Source: UBA3210 sp002363635
GTDB lineage: Bacteria > Bacillota_I > Bacilli_A > RFN20 > CAG-449
Reading direction: 5' to 3'
Assembly: GCA_946641515.1 (NCBI GenBank)
Contig: CAMPBT010000007.1
Location: 1 to 56,134, forward strand
DNA: 56,134 nucleotides
In this document: piece by piece, positions 51,791 to 56,134 of the stretch
Numbering within the stretch: the first letter of the stretch is position 1
Layout of the letters: the number at the start of each line of letters is the position of its first letter
Program-made: the position numbers and the translations under genes
The notes under the pieces: model-generated
Databases searched by the model: none
The model's input: only the letters and a program-made list of their open reading frames with translations
What the model was told of the DNA's origin: nothing

Positions 51791-52252
51791 TTACATAATC
51801 TCCTTAATAGCCTGCATAATCTTGTCATATTTCTTAAAATCAGAAGTGATGACAAATTCTCTTTCTGTAGGGCTTAATCTATTGATAACAATCGCTAAAG
51901 GTTCAAAAACCATTTCTTCAATGAAGCAAGACCATTCAATTAAACAAACGCCATCTCCTTCAATGACTTCTTCTAGACCAATATCTTTATTAACGCCATC
52001 TTCTAATCTATAAGCATCAATATGATATAAAGGCATAGAGCCATCAAAATAACATTTTAAGATGTTAAATGTAGGAGAGGAAACCTCTTCTTTAACACCT
52101 AAATATTTACCTACTGATTTAGTAAAGGTAGTTTTACCTGCACCTAAATCACCATTAAGAGAGATAACTGCACCTCTAAATAAGTTTTCTGTGATTACTT
52201 TTGCTAATTTGTCTGTGTCTTCTAAAGACTTACTGATGTATTTAATTTCCAT
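51791..52252 (-). CDS. tsaE: t6A synthesis ATPase TsaE
   Basis: P-loop ATPase that energises the t6A complex. 153 residues with Walker A LNGDLGAGKTTFTKSV, SSPTFNILKCY and CLIEWS. The ATG at 52252 has GAGGT 9 bases upstream, and a TATAAT lies at 52280-52275, so the extra 21 codons in frame upstream are not used. It heads the operon. TsaC is not in the window. Confidence 0.96.
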   Translation of the reverse strand: MEIKYISKSLEDTDKLAKVITENLFRGAVISLNGDLGAGKTTFTKSVGKYLGVKEEVSSPTFNILKCYFDGSMPLYHIDAYRLEDGVNKDIGLEEVIEGDGVCLIEWSCFIEEMVFEPLAIVINRLSPTEREFVITSDFKKYDKIMQAIKEIM

Positions 52253-52334
52253 AATAATTAAACCTCGCGACCATATTATAAACTTTAATTTATTCAAATC
52301 AAACAATATTGCCATACTATTTTATGTAAAAGAA

Positions 52335-52395
52335 TAAAATAAAAGCCATAGGTTAAGTATCTTAGAGGGGAACTAGGATACCACACCTATAGCAC
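52335..52395 (-). terminator. Long terminator hairpin with a C-rich loop, possibly a small RNA
   Basis: GCTATAGGT/ACCTATGGC (9 bp) encloses GTATCCTAG/CTTAGATAC pairing (9 bp with one G-T) around loop TTCCCCT on the minus strand, followed by TTTTATTTTATT. It is about 155 bases after the stop of the acidic-protein gene, far for a simple terminator. A weak promoter (TTATCA, 17 bases, TAATAT) lies just upstream, so it could also be a short free RNA. Confidence 0.55.
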
Positions 52396-52476
52396 GTATA
52401 TATTATTACAATCGAATTAATTTGATAATAATTTTTTTAAATTTTTTTAAAATTTTTAATAAGAATTAATGATTTT

Positions 52477-52514
52477 AAACGATGAAATTTAACATCGTTA
52501 AAAACAATCGTTAA
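52477..52514. repeat. TTAACGAT-type motifs behind the fic operon
   Basis: AACGATG and CATCGTT form an inverted repeat (52478-52499), and CGTTAA recurs at 52496-52501 and 52509-52514, 13 bases apart. The same GTTAACGAT-type core occurs in the array at the fic promoter (54350-54414), so both ends of the operon may bind one factor. Confidence 0.5.
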
Positions 52515-52551
52515 AACCTACCTTATATTTTAAACACTTGAATAAAATTAG

Positions 52552-53028
52552 CTAAGACATTTTAGAGATATCAACATCTTCGTCATCATCTTCAAAATCA
52601 TCATCTAAATTGATTTTAGGTCTAAGAGCCTCAATTTCTTCTTTAGTCGGCATCTTGTTAGAAGAAAGAAAATCGCTCATCTCTTCAATAGTAGCTTCAC
52701 CAATCATATCCATCTTAGAAAGAACATCTTGAATAATTAAACGATAATATCTTAAAACTCTCTCTGCATCAATCTCATTATCTAAATCACAATTTTTAAC
52801 TTCGCCTAAAGGTCTACGTAAAGTAAAAGGGTTAGCTTTAGTTTGATCGCTGCCATCAATAACAACACTATATTTAGCATTAAGCATCATTAATTGATTT
52901 CTAAAACCTTCTGCACAGTTATCAGCTTTCCATCTATTTGAATTAAGAAAATCAATATATCTATCTACTAAATCAAGATCATCTTTCATTCCTTTTTTAA
53001 CTTGATTAAATAATTCTTTTTGGTCCAT
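52552..53028 (-). CDS. Acidic protein of unknown function, partner of fic
   Basis: 158 residues, no recognised family. It is mostly helical, with a central FTLRRPLGEVKNCDLDNEI segment and a strongly acidic tail (DDDFEDDDEDVDISKMS). No signal peptide or membrane helix. It begins 44 bases after the Fic gene with GGAGG in front and no promoter between, so it should be cotranscribed with fic. A partner, inhibitor or target of Fic is possible, but the sequence alone does not show it. Confidence 0.75.
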   Translation of the reverse strand: MDQKELFNQVKKGMKDDLDLVDRYIDFLNSNRWKADNCAEGFRNQLMMLNAKYSVVIDGSDQTKANPFTLRRPLGEVKNCDLDNEIDAERVLRYYRLIIQDVLSKMDMIGEATIEEMSDFLSSNKMPTKEEIEALRPKINLDDDFEDDDEDVDISKMS

Positions 53029-53072
53029 ATGTATAGGCCTCCTAAATAAATTATAACTTATTCAATATAAGT

Positions 53073-54323
53073 TTATGACACATTTCTAAGATTATCTGGC
53101 AAATATTTCAACATATCTTTATTAATTTCAAAAAATTTCGCTTTAGATTTAGCTCTCGATCCAGTTAATAAACCATATTCCTCAAATTTATTTAATATCT
53201 TAAGTAATCCAACTTTAGAAATATCTAAATTAGCAATTTTCTTAAAAGTTTCAAAAGAAAATTTTCCTGAATAAGAAATTAAAATCTTTTTAAAATATGC
53301 TTTTTCAGTTTCCGACCAATCAATTCCCTTATTTGCAAAATTTTGAGTAATATATTCGATATTTTTATATGCAAGAATATAATCAATAGACATTCTATAA
53401 ATGTATTTTAAGAAATATGTTAAGTCATTTTTAGAATCTCTAGTTTCACTTAATGCAGCGTAATATTTGTTTCTAGTTTGGTTGATTGCTTCAGAAACGC
53501 CTGAAGGAATAAACTGACTTCCCATCAATAAATGAATCCATAATGAAACCATACGTGATGTTCTACCGTTATAATCAAAATATGGATGAATATATACTAA
53601 ATAATAATGTGCAATATGAGGTAATACATAAAGCATATCTTTATTAGTTAAATTCTCATTAACGTAATCAAAAAGAGAATTCATGCATTCATCAATTTGA
53701 TTAACAGGAGCACCTTCATATTGAGCAATTTCTACTCCATCATAACGATAATAATCTCCATCATGTAATTTATATTCATCACTTAAGCAACCATCACTTA
53801 AAATATCATATAGTTTTTTTAAATTATCTTTATTAAATTCAGGTTTTTGAGAAACAAATTCAATTCCCTTTCCCATATTTTTAATAATTACATCATTTAA
53901 ATCACTAGGTTCAATTGTTCCATTAATTAAGCCTTTAACTTTTACTCTAGTTGTAGGTACATTTTCAATAGATAAGGAGCCTTCAATTTCAGAATAGATT
54001 CTACTTTTAGTAATTACATCAACATTTCTTAATGATAATAAAGACTTTATTTCTTCATAATCTTCATTAATTAATGAAAAAAGTGTTGATCTTAAATCCA
54101 TTATCTCTTTAGCATGCGAATAAAATAGTGGACCATTAATCCAAGATTTTAAAGGCAATTGATAAACAAATTTAGAATCAGTTAAATTTTGTTTATAGTC
54201 TAACAACTTTTCATAATCACTTTGAGATAAAAAAATATTTGCATTAGCACCATAAAGAAGCTCTTTTCTATCATAATACGTCTCAGTCATCATTTTGTTA
54301 TAAACCTTTTCAATGTCTGCCAT
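53073..54323 (-). CDS. Fic-domain protein with C-terminal winged helix
   Basis: Fic enzymes usually move AMP from ATP to a hydroxyl of a target protein. The 416 residues hold the core motif HPYFDYNGRTSR at 246-257, where the usual Gly-Asn-Gly reads Tyr-Asn-Gly. An inhibitory-helix-like SEIEGS lies at 111-116, N-terminal to the core as in self-inhibited class II Fic proteins. Residues about 340-403 (FSFETFKKIANLDISKVGLL) look like a winged helix and could bind DNA. It has its own promoter embedded in a GTTAAC array and is followed by the acidic ORF. Target unknown. Confidence 0.9.
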   Translation of the reverse strand: MADIEKVYNKMMTETYYDRKELLYGANANIFLSQSDYEKLLDYKQNLTDSKFVYQLPLKSWINGPLFYSHAKEIMDLRSTLFSLINEDYEEIKSLLSLRNVDVITKSRIYSEIEGSLSIENVPTTRVKVKGLINGTIEPSDLNDVIIKNMGKGIEFVSQKPEFNKDNLKKLYDILSDGCLSDEYKLHDGDYYRYDGVEIAQYEGAPVNQIDECMNSLFDYVNENLTNKDMLYVLPHIAHYYLVYIHPYFDYNGRTSRMVSLWIHLLMGSQFIPSGVSEAINQTRNKYYAALSETRDSKNDLTYFLKYIYRMSIDYILAYKNIEYITQNFANKGIDWSETEKAYFKKILISYSGKFSFETFKKIANLDISKVGLLKILNKFEEYGLLTGSRAKSKAKFFEINKDMLKYLPDNLRNVS

Positions 54324-54346
54324 AATTATCCCTCCTTACAAAAGTT

Positions 54347-54375
54347 ATTGTAAACCAAATCGTTAACCAAATCAA
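54347..54375 (-). promoter_or_regulatory. Promoter of the fic operon
   Basis: Minus strand TTGATT (54375-54370), 17 bases, TACAAT (54352-54347), 24 bases before the fic start codon. A GTTAAC unit lies inside the spacer. Confidence 0.65.
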
Positions 54376-54414
54376 TGAGTCATCGTTAACCTTATTGTTA
54401 ACCTTTTTGTTAAC
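54350..54414. repeat. GTTAAC array of about 12-bp period over the fic promoter
   Basis: Palindromic GTTAAC occurs at 54362, 54385, 54397 and 54409, with GTAAAC at 54350. Spacings are 12, 23, 12 and 12, so one unit near 54373 is degenerate. Flanks are similar too (CCAAATC or CCTTATT after each). The array covers the promoter core and extends upstream, which suggests cooperative binding of a regulator, perhaps the Fic protein's own winged helix (inference). Confidence 0.75.
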
Positions 54415-54415
54415 T

Positions 54416-54450
54416 AAAAACTCCTTAGATTAATTGAACCTAAGGAGCAT
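54416..54450 (-). terminator. Terminator before the fic promoter
   Basis: Minus strand CTCCTTAG, an 11-base loop, CTAAGGAG and TTTTTA. It ends the membrane protein gene and leads straight into the GTTAAC array. Confidence 0.88.
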
Positions 54451-54477
54451 TAATTATTTTATCGTAGGATTACCGTA

Positions 54478-55311
54478 TTATACGTTTTCCTTTTTTCTAA
54501 TAGTAATCATCGAATCAAAGACATCTCTTTTAGCGATTTTATTAATTGTAATAGCAAGTAAGTTAAAGATAGTTGTACAAACAGTTGCAATAGTAATATC
54601 ACCCATTGTGTCTTGTAAAGCGTAGCTATAACCATATGGTTGAGAATAGAACGCTGCAATTTCTTCAGCAGTTCCATTTAATGGAGCGAAGGTATTACCG
54701 CCATTAAAAAGGTAATTTTCTGGCATAAACTTTTGCATGTTAGTGCCAAATAATACATCAACAATATGTTCATAAATTTCCCAGTTTAAAGCAATAGTAC
54801 AAGAAGCTAAGAAGCTAATTAAAGTTGCAAATAGAACTTTGTTTTTAATATCTTCTTTATCTTTACAGTAGTTTGCAGCAATGCAATAAACTATAAAAGC
54901 AATAAAGAATCCTGAGAAACCATGTAAGAATTTATCAAAGTTATTAACTCTATAATAAAACTCAAAAGTTTCTCCAACTACTGAGCCTAGAAGCGCGAAG
55001 ATTTCAATACCAATTCTAATTGATGGTTTTAATTCAAGTCTAAAATATTTTTCTACTAAGAAATATCCAATAGGAATGATTGAGCAGAAGAAACTTTCAA
55101 TAATAATTAAGAATGCTTTAGATTGATATTCAGAATCGAACGCTCTAATAATTCCGTATGTTAAAGAAGATAAATAAATGACTGTAAAAATGATATTACA
55201 AATCAAATTAATCATATGGTCTTTCTTTTTATTACTTTCCTGGATTACTTTTAATTCTCTTGTAGAATAAGGAACATCTACATTTTCTAATAATTTTTCG
55301 TTCTCGTTCAT
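54478..55311 (-). CDS. Polytopic membrane protein, DUF2238-like
   Basis: 277 residues with a charged N-terminus and about six hydrophobic helices. The conserved-looking polar motifs NNFDKFLHGFSGFF, NWEIYEHIVD and LQDTMGDITIA resemble the pattern of the DUF2238/YjdF family, whose function is unknown; I am not certain of the match. The ATG at 55311 is preceded by GAGGTG with 5 bases of spacing. It is divergent from the XRE regulator across a gap with an 11-bp direct repeat and may be under its control. Confidence 0.75.
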   Translation of the reverse strand: MNENEKLLENVDVPYSTRELKVIQESNKKKDHMINLICNIIFTVIYLSSLTYGIIRAFDSEYQSKAFLIIIESFFCSIIPIGYFLVEKYFRLELKPSIRIGIEIFALLGSVVGETFEFYYRVNNFDKFLHGFSGFFIAFIVYCIAANYCKDKEDIKNKVLFATLISFLASCTIALNWEIYEHIVDVLFGTNMQKFMPENYLFNGGNTFAPLNGTAEEIAAFYSQPYGYSYALQDTMGDITIATVCTTIFNLLAITINKIAKRDVFDSMITIRKKENV

Positions 55312-55350
55312 ATGTGCACCTCTCTTGCACACTTAATATATAATCTATAA

Positions 55351-55397
55351 AAACTAAAAGTCACTGAACCGATAGTTGTATGAACTAAACTAAAAGT
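55351..55397. repeat. 11-bp direct repeat in the divergent promoter region
   Basis: AAACTAAAAGT occurs at 55351-55361 and again at 55387-55397, 36 bases apart (start to start), in the 148-base gap between the membrane protein gene and the XRE regulator. It is a candidate operator for the latter. Confidence 0.5.
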
Positions 55398-55431
55398 TGG
55401 ATTAATTATTTAATATATTTAAAGCACTAGA

Positions 55432-55437
55432 TATAAT
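55432..55437 (+). promoter_or_regulatory. -10 box of the XRE membrane regulator
   Basis: Perfect TATAAT 22 bases before the start codon; the -35 region is weak (TTTAAT at 17 bases). AGAGGA follows as ribosome binding site, 7-8 bases before the ATG. Confidence 0.5.
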
Positions 55438-55459
55438 TAATAAATTAGAGGAAAGAAAA

Positions 55460-56080
55460 ATGACTACACAAGAGATTATATCTAAAAACATATCATCTCT
55501 AAGGAAGATGAACAAAATGACTCAATCAGAGCTTGCAGATAAATTAAATTATACAGAACAAGCAATTTCAAAATGGGAAAGAGGTTTATCTTTACCAGAT
55601 GCGGTAATGTTATTAACTATTGCAAATCTTTTTAACGTATCAATTGAATATATGTATCAAGATCATGTATATGATGAATTATCCACAGATGAAGAAAAGA
55701 AATTAAAAAATAAAGAAATTAGAATTAAAACCATACTAATTGTTTCCAACCTAACAGTAATCTTTGCATTAACCATAATGATTATGTCAAACTACTTTGA
55801 CTCAATGGGTATAGATAAAGCTAAATTATCATTATTCTTTATCCCAGTAGTAACAACAATAGTCACAATTATTAACTACTTCTTTGGAAGAAAGAAATTC
55901 ACATATATCTTGTTATCAGTAACATCCTGGTCACTTGCAAACTCTTTCTATATTTATTACCAAAAAACAATTCAACACATTGCTTTAGTATTCGGTATTG
56001 CTCTAGCCGTTCAAATTCTAATCATTGGGATACCAATAATTGATAAATACTTTAAAGAACTTAGAAAAAAATCAAAATAA
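55460..56080 (+). CDS. XRE-family regulator with membrane helices
   Basis: 206 residues. Residues 1-65 form a Cro/C1-type helix-turn-helix (ISSLRKMNKMTQSELADKL, TEQAISKWERGLSLPD). After a charged linker, four hydrophobic helices occur at about 89-110, 119-140, 143-165 and 172-193. Such membrane-anchored XRE proteins occur in Firmicutes and may sense membrane or neighbour protein state. Divergent from the polytopic membrane protein, a plausible partner. One of two plus-strand genes. Effector unknown. Confidence 0.88.
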   Translation: MTTQEIISKNISSLRKMNKMTQSELADKLNYTEQAISKWERGLSLPDAVMLLTIANLFNVSIEYMYQDHVYDELSTDEEKKLKNKEIRIKTILIVSNLTVIFALTIMIMSNYFDSMGIDKAKLSLFFIPVVTTIVTIINYFFGRKKFTYILLSVTSWSLANSFYIYYQKTIQHIALVFGIALAVQILIIGIPIIDKYFKELRKKSK

Positions 56081-56103
56081 AATAGCAAGAAAAATATTTA
56101 AAA

Positions 56104-56134
56104 AAGCTTAAGTTTTCATTAAGAATTCTTAAGC
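56104..56134 (+). terminator. Probable terminator cut by the window edge
   Basis: GCTTAAG at 56105 pairs with CTTAAGC at the very end of the window around a 15-base loop, about 25 bases after the XRE gene. The T tract, if present, lies outside. Confidence 0.5.

Noticed and set aside
1..56134. Mobile elements, prophage or CRISPR
   Set aside because: No transposase, integrase, phage gene, long inverted repeat or regularly spaced repeat-spacer array is seen; the GTTAAC array has a 12-bp period without spacers and is regulatory in character.

Overview
The window is AT-rich DNA from a low-GC Gram-positive bacterium, most likely an uncultured or gut-type member of the Bacilli close to Erysipelotrichales or Mollicutes relatives. 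The signs are hprK-lgt-whiA synteny, an ecfA1-ecfA2-ecfT-truA block behind the ribosomal protein cluster, CCA-encoding tRNA genes, GGAGG ribosome binding sites, a PPi-type phosphofructokinase and no rpmD. I support 69 protein genes; 67 lie on the minus strand and two (a Crp-family regulator and an XRE membrane regulator) on the plus strand. There are three tRNA genes and no insertion sequence, prophage or CRISPR array.

Layout, read left to right. 1-2.4 kb: the inferred leader of an rRNA operon running off the left edge, then tpiA and pgk. 2.4-8.9 kb: a small XRE regulator, whiA, lgt, hprK and uvrA. 8.9-9.45 kb: a 597-base gene-free stretch holding two matched pairs of strong hairpins, a candidate non-coding RNA. 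9.45-14.6 kb: a flavodiiron protein and a very large repetitive surface lipoprotein. 14.6-23 kb: tRNA-Leu, dut, topB, PPi-dependent pfk, an M29 aminopeptidase, a YhhN-family protein, serine acetyltransferase, thioredoxin, the divergent Crp-like regulator, and tRNA-Val and tRNA-Ile. 23-31.6 kb: rpsI-rplM, a membrane protein, a YebC-family gene, a PHP phosphatase, truA, the ECF energising module, dCMP deaminase and rlmA. 31.7-46.5 kb: the joined S10-spc-alpha operon (rpsJ to rplQ, with secY, adk, map, infA and rpoA). 46.6-49.6 kb: queH-queA-tgt for queuosine. 49.7-52.3 kb: tsaD-rimI-tsaB-tsaE for t6A. 52.3-56.1 kb: a Fic protein with an acidic partner, a polytopic membrane protein and a divergent XRE regulator.

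Most of the window is translation and core metabolism: ribosome, tRNA modification (queuosine, t6A, pseudouridine, 23S m1G), protein export, vitamin uptake energising, glycolysis and dUMP supply. The accessory parts are the lipoprotein, the Fic operon and the regulator genes.

The observations most worth checking are these. None of the 69 genes ends in TGA and none contains in-frame TGA (42 TAA, 27 TAG), so UGA looks unused here. A paired-hairpin RNA candidate with C-rich loops lies at 8.97-9.24 kb. A GTTAAC array of about 12-bp period sits on the fic promoter, with related motifs at the operon's far end. Other regulatory signals are tandem 20-bp repeats at the pgk promoter, a perfect Crp-type palindrome over the promoter of the Crp-family gene, and a probably leaderless rlmA message.
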